This document shows positions 26,118 through 37,430 of a stretch of DNA of 64,000 nucleotides, piece by piece (within the stretch, counting starts at the first letter, position 1; every line of letters starts with the position of its first letter). Source of the stretch: Cytobacillus oceanisediminis (lineage in GTDB: Bacteria; Bacillota; Bacilli; Bacillales; Cytobacillaceae). The notes under the pieces were generated by a model. It did not search any database. It had not been told where the DNA came from and saw nothing but the letters and a program-made list of their open reading frames with translations. A program made the translations under genes and the position numbers. The stretch spans positions 4,581,501 to 4,645,500 of the forward strand of contig NZ_CP065511.1 of the NCBI RefSeq assembly GCF_022811925.1. Direction: 5' to 3'.

Positions 26118-26504
26118 TCACCTGATTATCGTGATCGTTCCCTTGTTCATCCATTTTTTCAGCCCTATATACAGGATGTTTTTAAATACTTTTCTTGCAG
26201 AAGGAAGAAGCAATGTAAATCCTAATGCATCTGTAATGAATCCGGGTGCAAGAAGCAAGGTGCCTCCAATAAGGATGCTGACCCCATCAAGAATGGCATC
26301 CCCAGGCATTTGCCCGCAGCGGAGCTGATCCTGTATTTTTCTAATTGTTTCAAGGCCCTGTTTTTTAGCCAGATAAGCACCGAGAACGCCTGTAAACAAG
26401 ATAATCGCAAGAGTAGGCCATAGCCCAATTGTGTTCCCTGATAGAAGTAAAACACCGATTTCAGCAGCAGGAACGATTATCATCAGCAAGAAAATGTAGC
26501 GCAT
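26118..26504 (-). CDS. fxsA: FxsA family membrane protein
   Basis: A 128-residue cytoplasmic-membrane protein with hydrophobic segments at the N terminus (IFLLMIIVPAAEIGVLLL), then LWPTLAIILFTGVLGAYLAKKQG and a third near LLLAPGFITDALGF. The AKKQGL-ETIRKIQ and PGDAILDG motifs mark the FxsA/YtzA family. The ATG at 26504 is preferred over a TTG directly before it because of spacing to AGAGGTG. In E. coli FxsA counters phage exclusion by F plasmid PifA; the normal role is unclear. Confidence 0.9.
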   Translation of the reverse strand: MRYIFLLMIIVPAAEIGVLLLSGNTIGLWPTLAIILFTGVLGAYLAKKQGLETIRKIQDQLRCGQMPGDAILDGVSILIGGTLLLAPGFITDALGFTLLLPSARKVFKNILYIGLKKWMNKGTITIIR

Positions 26505-26587
26505 CAAGCACCTCTATTTTGTATAAGACTTATCTTCATTATATCAAACATGGAACTGAGAATATAACAATTTGTCTTTCCCAGGAA

Positions 26588-26620
26588 TCAAAAAAAGGAA
26601 GGGCATCCCCTTCCTTTTGT
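26588..26620 (-). terminator. pyk terminator
   Basis: AAAAGGAAGGGGATGCCCTT with CCTTTTTTT on the minus strand forms a stable hairpin and T-run right after the pyk stop. Confidence 0.88.
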
Positions 26621-26629
26621 GATTCCTAA

Positions 26630-28390
26630 TTATAGCACACTTGCATGGCCGTTATAAATTACGCCGCGCTGAGAATCGACTGTTACTTCCTGTCCATCTT
26701 TGAGAAGGGTTGTTGCTTTTTCAACCCCTACAATGACAGGTATGCCAATATTAAGGCCTACAACAGCCGCATGGCTTGTAAGCCCGCCTTCTTCTGTAAT
26801 AAGTGCACTGCATTTTTCAATAGCAGGCACCATTTCACGGTCAGAACCGATTGTAACCAGAATAGACCCTTCTGTTACTTTTGCCAATGCTTCCTCTGCA
26901 TTTCTAGCCACAACGACTTTTCCAAAGGCTGATTTGCGCCCTATTCCTTGCGCCTTAGCCAGGATATCCCCCACCACATGAATTTTCATTAAATTGGTGG
27001 TACCTGCTTCACCAACAGGCACTCCTGCTGTAATAACCACTAAATCTCCTGATGCAACAATTCCGCTGTTCACGCTTTCTTCAACTGCAATATCAAGCAT
27101 ATCGTCCGTAGTAGACGCTTTTTGGCCAATTTGAGGATAAACACCCCATGTTAAAGATAAACGGCGTGATACATAGTCATTTGATGTAACGGCAACAATA
27201 GGAGCTTTTGGACGGTACTTTGAAATCATTCTTGCTGTATGGCCGCTCTCAGTCGGTGTAATAATTGCGTTAACATCAAGGTTTAGAGCTGTATGTGCCA
27301 CGGATTGTCCAATGGCATCTGTAATGTTATGTTCATTATCTTTGCTCCGATTTGATAGGATTTCTTTATGATCTAATGCAGATTCTGCTCTTGATGCGAT
27401 GTTGTGCATCGTCTGCACAGCCTCGACAGGATAAGAGCCCGCAGCCGTTTCGCCGGATAACATGATAGCATCAGTACCATCAAAAATGGCATTTGCTACA
27501 TCACTCGCTTCTGCGCGTGTTGGGCGGGGGTTGCGCTGCATGGAATCCAGCATTTGTGTTGCGGTAATAACAGGTTTACCCTGTGCATTGCACTTTTTAA
27601 TTAATTTCTTTTGCACGAGCGGAACTTCTTCTGCTGGAATTTCAACACCAAGGTCTCCGCGCGCTACCATAAGACCGTCGGAAATTTCAAGAATTTCATC
27701 AATGTTATCTACACCTTCCTGATTTTCAATCTTAGGAATGATGTTGATATAAGAGGCATTGTGCTCTTCAAGCAGCTGTCTGATTTCCAAAACATCAGAC
27801 GCTCTGCGGACAAAAGAAGCGGCGATGAAATCGACGCCCTGTTCGATTCCGAAGATGATGTCCTGAGCATCTTTCTCCGTTATGCCAGGAAGATTCACAG
27901 ATACTCCCGGAACGTTGACTCCTTTTTTATTTTTAAGTGTTCCGCTGTTTAATATTTTTGTGTGGATTTCACTGTTGGCTTTATCAATTTTTGTCACTTC
28001 AAGTCCAATTAAACCGTCGTCAAGCAGAATTTTGCTTCCTGTGTGTACATCTTCAATAAGCCCTGCATATGTAACGGAAAACTTATCTGCTGTTCCTTCA
28101 ACCTCGTTCATGGAGATAATAATGTTTTCCCCAGCTCTCAGTTCAATCGCACCATCCTGCATATTGTTTGTGCGGATTTCCGGTCCTTTGGTATCCAAAA
28201 GGATCGCTACTGTTTTGCCGGTCTTTTCTGCAGCCACACGGATATTCTGAATTCGCTGTCCATGCTCCTGGAAATCACCATGGGAAAAATTTAAACGGGC
28301 AACATTCATCCCTGCTTCAATAAGCTGTGTTAACTTTTCAACACTTTCACTGGCAGGTCCAATAGTACAAACGATTTTCGTTTTACGCAT
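26630..28390 (-). CDS. pyk: pyruvate kinase
   Basis: Last step of glycolysis, making pyruvate and ATP from PEP. The 586-residue protein has the kinase core ([41 protein letters not shown]). It also has the extra C-terminal PEP-utilizer domain of Bacillus enzymes, with the histidine loop [13 protein letters not shown] near residue 545. The ATG at 28390 follows GGAGG. It lies 85 bp downstream of pfkA on the same strand, so pfkA-pyk is likely one operon. No attenuator is seen in the short gap. Confidence 0.98.
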   Translation of the reverse strand: MRKTKIVCTIGPASESVEKLTQLIEAGMNVARLNFSHGDFQEHGQRIQNIRVAAEKTGKTVAILLDTKGPEIRTNNMQDGAIELRAGENIIISMNEVEGTADKFSVTYAGLIEDVHTGSKILLDDGLIGLEVTKIDKANSEIHTKILNSGTLKNKKGVNVPGVSVNLPGITEKDAQDIIFGIEQGVDFIAASFVRRASDVLEIRQLLEEHNASYINIIPKIENQEGVDNIDEILEISDGLMVARGDLGVEIPAEEVPLVQKKLIKKCNAQGKPVITATQMLDSMQRNPRPTRAEASDVANAIFDGTDAIMLSGETAAGSYPVEAVQTMHNIASRAESALDHKEILSNRSKDNEHNITDAIGQSVAHTALNLDVNAIITPTESGHTARMISKYRPKAPIVAVTSNDYVSRRLSLTWGVYPQIGQKASTTDDMLDIAVEESVNSGIVASGDLVVITAGVPVGEAGTTNLMKIHVVGDILAKAQGIGRKSAFGKVVVARNAEEALAKVTEGSILVTIGSDREMVPAIEKCSALITEEGGLTSHAAVVGLNIGIPVIVGVEKATTLLKDGQEVTVDSQRGVIYNGHASVL

Positions 28391-28475
28391 TATAATTTAC
28401 CTCCTGAATTGATGCAGCTTGAATACCAGCACTGACAGCTTAATGCCGCTTGGTGCCGGCTTATATCTGATTAGA

Positions 28476-29816
<1,341 letters not shown>

Positions 29817-29842
29817 TAAAAGCGTGCCCGAAAGCACGCTTT
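29817..29842 (-). terminator. accA terminator
   Basis: AAAGCGTGC and GCACGCTTT pair around CCGAAA; TTTTATTTTT follows on the minus strand. The stem touches the accA stop codon. Confidence 0.88.
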
Positions 29843-30819
29843 TATTTTACCCCAATAAATTCCTTTAAAAACGAATATTCACCAATGGATTTGAACTTGT
29901 TGTATCGGTGATCGATCAGCTGATCTTCAGAAAGGACCATCAAATCCTTCAATGATTGATAAAGGACCTCTCCGATTTCCGCAGCCTGAACCTTTACATC
30001 TTTGTGGGCTCCACCCTTTACCTCTTCGATAATCTCATCCACAACACCTAATTCTTTTAAATCCGGAGCAGTAATTCTCATGGATTCTGCAGCCTTTTTA
30101 GCCTGCGTGGCATCTTTCCAGAGAATGGCTGCCGCTCCTTCTGGAGAAATAACCGAATAAGTGGAGTTTTCGAGCATATGAATATGGTTTCCCACACCGA
30201 GAGCCAGCGCTCCGCCGCTTCCGCCTTCACCGATGACAATACAGATAACAGGAACCCTAAGGCTGGCCATTTCAAACAGGTTTTTGGCAATTGCCTCACT
30301 CTGTCCGCGTTCCTCTGCGGCTTTCCCAGGGTAGGCACCCTTTGTATCAATGAAACAAATAATCGGCCTTCGGAATTTATCAGCTTGCTTCATAAGCCTT
30401 AATGCTTTGCGGTAACCTTCGGGATGCGGCATTCCAAAATTTCTGCGGATATTCTCTTTTGTGTCTTTTCCGCGCTGATGCCCGATGACGGTAACCGGAA
30501 GACCCCTAAATTTTGCAATACCTCCAACAATTGCCTCGTCATCCCCAAAAGCACGATCTCCATGACACTCGAAAAAATCCTCAAAAAGATAGGAGATATA
30601 GTCCTGTGTAGTTGGCCTTGCGGGATGTCTTGCAACCTGCACACGATCCCACGGTTTCATATTTTCATATATATCGGTTTCTAATTTTTCCAAGCGCGCT
30701 TCCAGCTTCTCTATCTCAGAGGATAGGTCTACATCGGCTGTTTTTGTAAACTCTTTTAATTCAGCAATCTTTTTTTTCAGTTCCATAACCGGACGTTCAA
30801 ATTCTAATTCTCCTGCCAT
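29842..30819 (-). CDS. accA: acetyl-CoA carboxylase carboxyltransferase subunit alpha
   Basis: With AccD transfers the carboxyl group from carboxybiotin to acetyl-CoA, making malonyl-CoA. The 325-residue protein carries the crotonase-like core motifs [37 protein letters not shown] and [15 protein letters not shown]. The ATG at 30819 overlaps the accD end by 16 bases, with AGGAGGTGA inside accD, so the two subunits are translationally coupled. It ends at a strong terminator. Confidence 0.98.
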   Translation of the reverse strand: MAGELEFERPVMELKKKIAELKEFTKTADVDLSSEIEKLEARLEKLETDIYENMKPWDRVQVARHPARPTTQDYISYLFEDFFECHGDRAFGDDEAIVGGIAKFRGLPVTVIGHQRGKDTKENIRRNFGMPHPEGYRKALRLMKQADKFRRPIICFIDTKGAYPGKAAEERGQSEAIAKNLFEMASLRVPVICIVIGEGGSGGALALGVGNHIHMLENSTYSVISPEGAAAILWKDATQAKKAAESMRITAPDLKELGVVDEIIEEVKGGAHKDVKVQAAEIGEVLYQSLKDLMVLSEDQLIDHRYNKFKSIGEYSFLKEFIGVK

Positions 30820-31682
30820 TGGAAGTCACCTCCTGGTTGATGTATCGATAAAATGGCTGATATCTTGTCCTTTAGCTCTGTTCTGGGAATTACTGCATCC
30901 AATTGACCGTGTTTTAATAAGAATTCTGCTGTCTGGAAGTCTTCCGGCAATTCTTCTCGGATTGTTTGTTCTATGATTCTGCGTCCCGCAAAGCCAATCA
31001 AAGCACCAGGTTCCGCCAGATTGTAATCTCCCAGTGAAGCAAAGCTTGCAGACACACCTCCTGTTGTAGGATGAGTCATGATGGAGATAATCAGGCCTCC
31101 ATTATCACTGAATCTTTTTAAGGCTACACTTGTCTTAGCCATTTGCATCAGGCTCAAAACGCCTTCCTGCATTCTTGCTCCGCCTGAAGCGGTAAATATA
31201 ATAAAAGGAACTCCCAATTCATCTGCTTTTTCAATGGCACGGGTAATTTTTTCTCCGACTACTGAGCCCATGCTTCCCATTCTGAATGTGGAATCCATAA
31301 CAGCCACTGCAAGTTTTTGGCCATTTACAGTGCCTGTCCCAGTCACTACCGCTTCATTAATCTTTGTTTTTTCCCTATCCTTCTCAAGCTTTTCAATATA
31401 ATCCGGGAAATTCAGAGGATTTTCAGAAATCATGTTTGCGTTAATTTCTTCAAAGCTATTGGCATCCAAAAAGCTTGCCAAACGCTCTTTTGAATTCATG
31501 GTGTGGTGGTATTGACAGTGGAAACACACTTTAAGGTTCTTAACCAATTCTTTTGTATACATGATCTTCTTGCAGTTCGGACACTTTGTCATGATTCCTT
31601 CCGGCACATCCTGCTTTGCCGTTTCCGATGGAATGGTTGCATATTTCTTCTTCTTCGTCTTAGTAAAAATATCTTTAAGCAA
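30804..31682 (-). CDS. accD: acetyl-CoA carboxylase carboxyltransferase subunit beta
   Basis: Beta subunit of the carboxyltransferase (292 aa). The N-terminal zinc ribbon has C34, C37, C53 and C56 (CPNC ... CFHC). The catalytic core has the oxyanion-hole sequences [12 protein letters not shown] and [14 protein letters not shown]. Start is TTG at 31682 behind GGGAGG. A TGGTCAGACCA operator lies about 50 bp upstream, suggesting control by the neighbouring GntR protein, while no FapR site is evident. Confidence 0.97.
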   Translation of the reverse strand: MLKDIFTKTKKKKYATIPSETAKQDVPEGIMTKCPNCKKIMYTKELVKNLKVCFHCQYHHTMNSKERLASFLDANSFEEINANMISENPLNFPDYIEKLEKDREKTKINEAVVTGTGTVNGQKLAVAVMDSTFRMGSMGSVVGEKITRAIEKADELGVPFIIFTASGGARMQEGVLSLMQMAKTSVALKRFSDNGGLIISIMTHPTTGGVSASFASLGDYNLAEPGALIGFAGRRIIEQTIREELPEDFQTAEFLLKHGQLDAVIPRTELKDKISAILSIHQPGGDFQWQEN

Positions 31683-31730
31683 GATGAAACCTCCCTGATA
31701 ATCGCTGAATCATTTCCATTAATTTCAACA

Positions 31731-31743
31731 GTGGTCAGACCAC
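31731..31743. promoter_or_regulatory. GntR-type operator upstream of accD
   Basis: GTGGTCAGACCAC is a 13-bp inverted repeat whose core TGGTNNNACCA is the site type bound by the FadR/FCD branch of GntR regulators. The same core occurs upstream of ytsJ. It lies between gntR and accD. Confidence 0.65.
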
Positions 31744-31835
31744 CGATTTAAAAATGAATGCCTAACTCTCCTAGGCTCCATTTATGCTTGTCTGATTATT
31801 TAAATATAGAGGATATCAGCTTTAAAATCTGCAAA

Positions 31836-31862
31836 AAATTGTCGTTAGCTTTTCGACAATTT
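31836..31862 (-). terminator. gntR terminator
   Basis: AAATTGTCG and CGACAATTT are perfect arms around a 9-base loop, followed on the minus strand by TTTTTTGC. It overlaps the last codons of the gntR gene. Confidence 0.8.
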
Positions 31863-32480
31863 CCTCAGATTTCTATATACACGAATAACTTCGGATTCAT
31901 TTCTGGAAATCAATGTCTCAATCAGCTCTGCATATTGTTCCTTGGTTACCATCATTGTCTCCAGATCCAGAGAATTATAATAATCTTTAAGGATGATCCA
32001 GATACGGAGGAAAAGATGATTATCTGCAAGTGTGACGATTTCCAGGAAAAAGTCATCATCTGAGTAGTCTGCTTCAAGAGTCCACTTTTTGAACCTAAGA
32101 AGCTGATCTTCTCCAGCCTTTTGAATGATCAGCCATAAACAATCCAGTTCGATCAGAAACTTGGTTTCTTTAACATCTCTTATGGATTTCTTATCCTGAA
32201 GAATAAACGTGCTAAGCAGCTGTACAAGCTGATGCCCTCTAAAATCTCTCACAAAAGTCCCCTCGCCTCTCCTTGTCTCTATTAAGCCAAGAAGTTCAAG
32301 GGCTCTTAATGCTTCCCGAACGGAAGAGCGCCCGACACCCAGGCGCTCTGACAGCTCTCTTTCGGAAGGCAATCGATCTCCAGGCTTAAGTCCGTCATGT
32401 TCAATCATGGACCTAAGCTGTTTGACAATGCCGATATAAACCTTCGTGTTATTTTGAGGTGAATTCACGTATGGAGTCAC
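31845..32480 (-). CDS. GntR family (FadR/FCD type) transcriptional regulator
   Basis: A 211-residue repressor-type protein. The N-terminal winged helix (about 38-80) reads LPSERELSERLGVGRSSVRE followed by ALRALELLGLIETRRGEGTFV, classic for GntR. The C-terminal alpha-helical FCD domain has D and H ligands in LADNHLFLRIW that may bind metal and an organic acid or acyl effector. Start is GTG at 32480, overlapping the ytsJ stop as GTGA; a second GTG at 32468 is possible. It is in an operon with ytsJ and upstream of accDA. Two TGGTCAGACCA operators nearby are its likely targets. The effector is unknown. Confidence 0.9.
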   Translation of the reverse strand: MTPYVNSPQNNTKVYIGIVKQLRSMIEHDGLKPGDRLPSERELSERLGVGRSSVREALRALELLGLIETRRGEGTFVRDFRGHQLVQLLSTFILQDKKSIRDVKETKFLIELDCLWLIIQKAGEDQLLRFKKWTLEADYSDDDFFLEIVTLADNHLFLRIWIILKDYYNSLDLETMMVTKEQYAELIETLISRNESEVIRVYRNLRKLSKS

Positions 32481-33715
32481 TCACCTTTTCCAATGACAGC
32501 AAGTTGCTTCGTTTTTTCCTTTACTTCTTCAGGATCCACTTTAATGCGGGCAACACCGGTTTCCATAGCTGCCTTTGCCACAGCAGCCGCAACTGCAGGT
32601 GCGACACGGGGATCGAATGGCCCCGGGATGACATAATCTGCGTTCAGTTCATCCTGATGAACCAAATTGGCAATGGCTTCTACAGCAGCTACTTTCATTT
32701 TCTCATTGATATGAGTTGCACGGACATCCAGAGCTCCGCGGAAGATTCCAGGGAAAGCCAGCACATTATTGACCTGGTTTGGAAAGTCGGATCTTCCTGT
32801 ACCAACTACCATCGCTCCAGCTGCTTTCGCTTCTTCAGGCATAATTTCAGGAGTTGGATTGGCCATAGCGAAAATAATCGGATCCTGATTCATGGTACCA
32901 ATCATCTCTGCCGTTAACGCTCCAGCCACAGATACCCCGATGAATACGTCTGCGCCTTTAATAACATCAGCTAGGCTTCCCTTCGCATTTTCCCGATTCG
33001 TATACTTCGCTACTTCATTTTTTATCTCATTCATTCCCTGCGGGCGGCCTTCATAGATGGCACCCTTGGTGTCACACATAATAATATCGCGAACACCATA
33101 GCTGTAAAGAAGTTTAATGATGGCAATTCCGGCCGCACCCGCACCATTTGCCACAACCTTAATTTCATTCATTTTCTTTCCGGAAAGCTTCAAGGCATTC
33201 ACAAGACCTGCAACAGTCACAATGGCAGTGCCATGCTGGTCATCGTGGAAAACAGGAATATTTGTTTCCTTCTTTAGTCGCTCCTCTACATAAAAGCAAT
33301 TTGGAGCAGCAATATCCTCAAGGTTTACGCCCCCAAATGTAGGTTCAAGAAGTTTTACCGTCTCAACGATTTTATCTACATCAGTCGTATTGAGGCAAAT
33401 TGGAAATGCATCCACTCCTGCAAAACTTTTGAATAGTACAGCTTTCCCTTCCATTACAGGCAGGGCGGCTTCCGGCCCGATATTTCCTAATCCCAGCACT
33501 GCTGTTCCATCGGAAACAACCGCGACCATATTGCCTTTCATCGTATATTCATAGACAGTTTCCGGCTTATCATAAATCTCCTTGCAGGGCTCAGCAACCC
33601 CCGGGGAGTAAGCAAGGCTTAAGTCTTTGGCATTTCGCACCTGTACTTTTGATTTAGATTCCAATTTCCCTTTATTAGCTCTATGCATATGCAGTGCTTC
33701 TTCGCGTAAGGTCAA
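32477..33715 (-). CDS. ytsJ: NADP-dependent malic enzyme
   Basis: Decarboxylates malate to pyruvate and makes NADPH. The 412-residue protein has SLAYSPGVAEPC near the N terminus, VFHDDQHGTAIV with catalytic aspartates, the NADP-binding NGAGAAGIAI and NPTPEIMPEEAKAAGA. I chose TTG at 33715, eight bases after GGAG, giving the start MTLREEAL as in B. subtilis YtsJ; the upstream GTG sits within the ribosome binding site. It forms an operon with gntR. The operator in its promoter suggests autoregulation of the pair. Confidence 0.95.
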   Translation of the reverse strand: MTLREEALHMHRANKGKLESKSKVQVRNAKDLSLAYSPGVAEPCKEIYDKPETVYEYTMKGNMVAVVSDGTAVLGLGNIGPEAALPVMEGKAVLFKSFAGVDAFPICLNTTDVDKIVETVKLLEPTFGGVNLEDIAAPNCFYVEERLKKETNIPVFHDDQHGTAIVTVAGLVNALKLSGKKMNEIKVVANGAGAAGIAIIKLLYSYGVRDIIMCDTKGAIYEGRPQGMNEIKNEVAKYTNRENAKGSLADVIKGADVFIGVSVAGALTAEMIGTMNQDPIIFAMANPTPEIMPEEAKAAGAMVVGTGRSDFPNQVNNVLAFPGIFRGALDVRATHINEKMKVAAVEAIANLVHQDELNADYVIPGPFDPRVAPAVAAAVAKAAMETGVARIKVDPEEVKEKTKQLAVIGKGE

Positions 33716-33780
33716 AATTTTCACTCCTCATATTCCGAATAGAATTTATATATAAACATAGATCGACGAACAAATATCTG

Positions 33781-33812
33781 CTGCACTTCTGCTTAATTAA
33801 CAGATGGTGCAG
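33781..33812. repeat. hairpin in ytsJ leader
   Basis: CTGCACTTCTG pairs with CAGATGGTGCAG around CTTAATTAA, within the ytsJ leader. No T-run follows, so it may stabilise the mRNA rather than terminate. Confidence 0.5.
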
Positions 33813-33832
33813 GGCTTATCTTTTCGCTTCAG

Positions 33833-33843
33833 TGGTCAGACCA
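33833..33843. promoter_or_regulatory. GntR-type operator upstream of ytsJ
   Basis: TGGTCAGACCA, identical to the core of the accD operator. It lies 13-23 bp after the predicted start point, a position that would block transcription. Confidence 0.7.
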
Positions 33844-33862
33844 GTTTATTTTTCTTCTTACA

Positions 33863-33890
33863 AATATACCATAATTGTTATTGTTGTAAA
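33863..33890 (-). promoter_or_regulatory. ytsJ promoter
   Basis: TTTACA (33890-33885) and TATATT (33868-33863) on the minus strand are 16 bp apart, just upstream of the operator. Confidence 0.55.
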
Positions 33891-33896
33891 GGGTAA

Positions 33897-36800
33897 TTAC
33901 TTTAAAATGACGTTATTCTGTCCAAGCATTTTCATAAGCAATTTAAGGAAATCCTCTGATGGCGAGATTAGATCCTCTTCACCCAGGCGAATGGTTTTTC
34001 GGGAGCTTTCATAATACAAAACCACCTGAACCCGGCCTTCATTTTTTTTAAATAATTCTTTAAGAAAACGAAGATTTTCCGATGTTTCCCGATCCTCAGT
34101 AATCCTTAAATACAAAACGGGATCTTTGTTTTGTATTTTTTCAATAGCTTCCTTCACATCATCAAGATGCTGGACAATCAGCTGTTTCTTTCCATCCCGC
34201 TCCTCTATCCTTCCTTCCGCTAAGACGATGTTTCCCTGGGAGCAGAGCATTGAAAATCGGTTAAACACCTTTGGAAAAACAACTGCCTCCATATCCCCCG
34301 ACTGATCGCTCAAGGAAAGAAACGCCATTGGCTCGCCTTTTTTCGTACGAATCTTTTTCACTTCGGATAAATAAGCAACTGTTTTTGCCTTATTTGCAGT
34401 TCTTTCTAGTTCAAGAAGCGGACAAGCATCCAGCAGGTGAAAAGATGATTCGTAAATCGAAACCGGATGATCCGATAAATACAGGCCCAGCACTTCTTTT
34501 TCAAATCTCAGCTTGTCCTCGGAACGGATCGGATCTACTTCAGTATATTTAGGCTTAGGAAAAAATTCATCATCCTCAAAGAAATCCGCTTGGTCGTCCT
34601 CCGGCATAACAAGCTGGGCATGTTCTGCAGCCACATCCAGGCTGGCAAGAAGAACAGCTCTATCTTCCCCAAATTCATCAAAGCTGCCTGAATGAACCAG
34701 GGATTCGAGAATCTTGCGATTAACAGCTTTTGTTGAAACCCTTATGCAAAAATCAAACAGATCTTCAAAGCGCTTATTTTTCCTTGCCTGAAAAATATCC
34801 CTTAAAGCTGCAGCACCTACGCCTTTTATGGCTGCAAGACTATACCTGATTGAATCTTTTTCTACCAGAAATGAATAGCCGCTTTTATTAATGGAAGGCG
34901 GGCTGAGCGGCAAACCCATCTGTCTCAGTTCTCCAATATATTGGGCAATCCTTCCTTCATTTCCTACGGCTGAAGTCAGCAGGGAAGCCATAAAGTGAAG
35001 CGGATAATGAGTTTTTAAATATGCCAGCTGATAAGCTATGAAACTGTATGCAACCGCATGGCTCCGGTTGAATCCATAGTTTGCAAACCGGACAATTAGA
35101 TCATATATTTCATGAGCAGCTTGTTCATTATAGCCTTTCTTCACTGCCCCCCCTACAAAATGGGCACGCTCACGGTCCAGCACTTCTTTTTGCTTCTTGC
35201 TGACCGCTCTCCGAAGCAAATCGGCTTCCCCCAGTGAAAATCCTGCCATTTTTGCAGCGATTTGCATAATTTGTTCCTGATATACGATGACACCATACGT
35301 GTTTTCAAGAATAGGCTTCAAATCGGGATGAGGATAATTTATCGGCTTTCTCCCATGCTTCCTGTCAATAAACAGCGGGATATTTTCCATTGGACCGGGG
35401 CGGTAAAGGGCATTGACAGCCACAATATCTTCAAAGCGTGTTGGCTGAAGCCTTGTCAGCACACTTCGCATCCCCTCAGATTCAAGCTGAAAAATGCCTG
35501 TAGTATCTCCTTTTCCCAATAGACTGTATACTGCCTCATCATCTAGGGGAATGTTTTTTATATCAATCTGTGTGCCTGTTTTTCTCTGGATAGAGCTTAG
35601 GATATTCTCGATTAATGTCAGGTTCCTAAGACCGAGAAAATCCATTTTTAATAGGCCGACATCTTCAAGATGCTCCATCGAGTATTGAGTCAGATAAACA
35701 TTTTCATGTCCCTTTTGAATAGGAATGGCCTCAACCAGCGGGTGCTCGCTGATTACAACACCGGCAGCATGAGTGGATGTATGTCTTGGCAGACCTTCCA
35801 GTTTGATAGCCGTTTCAAAAAGTCTCCGATTTAAATCGGATTCCTGGGTGAATCTTCTTAGAGGCTCTGATTCTTTGTAGGCCTCTTTGAGACTGATGCC
35901 CAATTTGGAAGGTACTTTTCTTGAAAGCATGTCCAGCTCTTTCGGATTAAGCCCAAATGCCCTGCCGACATCCCGAAGTGCAGCCTTGGCTGCCAGTGTT
36001 CCAAACGTAAGAATTTGGGCAACATGGAGCTCTCCATATTTCCTGGATACATACCGAATCACCTCATCCCTTCTGTGATCCGGGAAATCGATATCAATAT
36101 CAGGCATGGAGATTCTCTCTGGATTTAGGAATCGCTCGAATAATAACTGATGCTCAATTGGATCCACATCTGTAATATATAAGACATAAGCAACCATTGA
36201 ACCGGCAGCAGATCCCCGCCCCGGGCCGGTTAAAATTCCATTTTCTCTCGAAAACTTCATAAAATCCCATACGATTAGAAAATAATCGCTGAACTTCATG
36301 TTTCTAATTATGTTCAGCTCATACCGCAAACGTTCCCTATGCTCATCATCTGCATCCGGATATCTGTCAGCAAAACCCTGCCAGCAGACTTCTGACAATA
36401 GCTCATCGGCACTCATGCCTCTTACAGCAGGGTATTTAGGAAGGTTCTGTTTATCTAGCTCAAGCATGACATTGCATTGCTCTGCTATCTTAATCGTATT
36501 CTCCAAAGCATCAGGATAACCCGATAACAATTCCGCCATTTCACCGGATAATTTTAAATAATACTCATCACTCTTCAGCCGCTCTCTCTCTTCATCCTGA
36601 AGCTTCTCTCCATTTTTAATGGCCATCAGGCACTCATGGGCAAAAGCATCTTCTTTCTTTATGTAACAGACACCATTTGAAGCAGCCAGGCCAATCCCTG
36701 TTTCCCCAGAAAGCTGAACCAGAAGTTCATTGTTTTTTTTCTCTTCACGCAGCCCATGATCCTGTATAGCGAAAAAGAATGAATTTGGCTCGAAAAGACT

Positions 36801-37256
36801 GCTGAAAAGTTCAGCTGTTCTTTTTGCCTGGCCGTATTCACCTGCCTCAAGATATTGTTCGATTTCCCCATCAAGGCCGGGAGTTAAAGCAAACAATCCA
36901 CCTGCATAGTGCTTAAGCCATTTAACAGGGATGCCTTCAGGCGATTTTGTCTGGACTGTGCTTGTGATTTTTAATAGATTCTGAAACCCCTGCCGGCTTT
37001 TAGCCAAGAGGACCATTGGATAAGCTTCGCCTTCGGATATCTCGCTTAACACATCCACAGAGAGACCCAGGATCGGCTTTATGGACTGCTTAAGACATTC
37101 TTTATAAAAGGCAACGGCTCCGTACATGACATTCCGGTCCGTTAAAGCCAGGGCAGGAAACCTGTTTTCCCTGGCGCCTGACACAAGCTGCTCTATTCTT
37201 GCCGTGCTCGACAGCAGGCTATAAGCGCTATATACATGAAGGTGAATAAATGACAC
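33897..37256 (-). CDS. dnaE: DNA polymerase III alpha subunit DnaE
   Basis: Second replicative polymerase of Firmicutes; extends RNA primers, especially on the lagging strand, before PolC takes over. The 1119-residue protein has an N-terminal PHP domain (FIHLHVYSAYSLLS), the polymerase core with GRGSAAGSMVAYVL and catalytic PDIDIDFPDHRR, then a helix-hairpin-helix and a C-terminal OB fold (KTVAYLSEVKKIRTKKGEPMAFL). Start is GTG at 37256 behind AAGGGTGTGA; upstream in-frame codons lack a ribosome binding site and would give an atypical leader. Length matches B. subtilis DnaE (1115 aa). Confidence 0.96.
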   Translation of the reverse strand: MSFIHLHVYSAYSLLSSTARIEQLVSGARENRFPALALTDRNVMYGAVAFYKECLKQSIKPILGLSVDVLSEISEGEAYPMVLLAKSRQGFQNLLKITSTVQTKSPEGIPVKWLKHYAGGLFALTPGLDGEIEQYLEAGEYGQAKRTAELFSSLFEPNSFFFAIQDHGLREEKKNNELLVQLSGETGIGLAASNGVCYIKKEDAFAHECLMAIKNGEKLQDEERERLKSDEYYLKLSGEMAELLSGYPDALENTIKIAEQCNVMLELDKQNLPKYPAVRGMSADELLSEVCWQGFADRYPDADDEHRERLRYELNIIRNMKFSDYFLIVWDFMKFSRENGILTGPGRGSAAGSMVAYVLYITDVDPIEHQLLFERFLNPERISMPDIDIDFPDHRRDEVIRYVSRKYGELHVAQILTFGTLAAKAALRDVGRAFGLNPKELDMLSRKVPSKLGISLKEAYKESEPLRRFTQESDLNRRLFETAIKLEGLPRHTSTHAAGVVISEHPLVEAIPIQKGHENVYLTQYSMEHLEDVGLLKMDFLGLRNLTLIENILSSIQRKTGTQIDIKNIPLDDEAVYSLLGKGDTTGIFQLESEGMRSVLTRLQPTRFEDIVAVNALYRPGPMENIPLFIDRKHGRKPINYPHPDLKPILENTYGVIVYQEQIMQIAAKMAGFSLGEADLLRRAVSKKQKEVLDRERAHFVGGAVKKGYNEQAAHEIYDLIVRFANYGFNRSHAVAYSFIAYQLAYLKTHYPLHFMASLLTSAVGNEGRIAQYIGELRQMGLPLSPPSINKSGYSFLVEKDSIRYSLAAIKGVGAAALRDIFQARKNKRFEDLFDFCIRVSTKAVNRKILESLVHSGSFDEFGEDRAVLLASLDVAAEHAQLVMPEDDQADFFEDDEFFPKPKYTEVDPIRSEDKLRFEKEVLGLYLSDHPVSIYESSFHLLDACPLLELERTANKAKTVAYLSEVKKIRTKKGEPMAFLSLSDQSGDMEAVVFPKVFNRFSMLCSQGNIVLAEGRIEERDGKKQLIVQHLDDVKEAIEKIQNKDPVLYLRITEDRETSENLRFLKELFKKNEGRVQVVLYYESSRKTIRLGEEDLISPSEDFLKLLMKMLGQNNVILK

Positions 37257-37350
37257 GTTTCTCACACCCTTAATTTCTCTGCTATTTTTTATTATAGAAC
37301 GCCCGTTTCCAAAAAGAAAATATGTTCTCTTTTTAACGGCAGCTAAAAAA

Positions 37351-37378
37351 CATATTTTACTAAGTTTGTCCATATGAT
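37351..37378 (+). promoter_or_regulatory. candidate sigma-E promoter for ytrHI
   Basis: CATATT (37351-37356) and CATATGAT (37371-37378) are separated by 14 bp, close to the sigma-E pattern KMATATT-N14-CATACAHT. The ytrHI genes are sporulation genes in the mother cell in B. subtilis. Confidence 0.5.
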
Positions 37379-37430
37379 GAAGTATCAAGATAATTCTGGC
37401 AGGGCCATTCCTGCAGCGAGGACGGATGAT

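Noticed and set aside
25948-26154. Minus-strand frame between ytvI and fxsA
   Set aside because: It spans the bidirectional terminator and overlaps both gene ends, without a ribosome binding site.
31754-31784. GCCTA/TAGGC hairpin upstream of accD as a second gntR terminator
   Set aside because: A clear terminator already overlaps the gntR end. This stem is only five base pairs and may instead be part of the accD promoter region.
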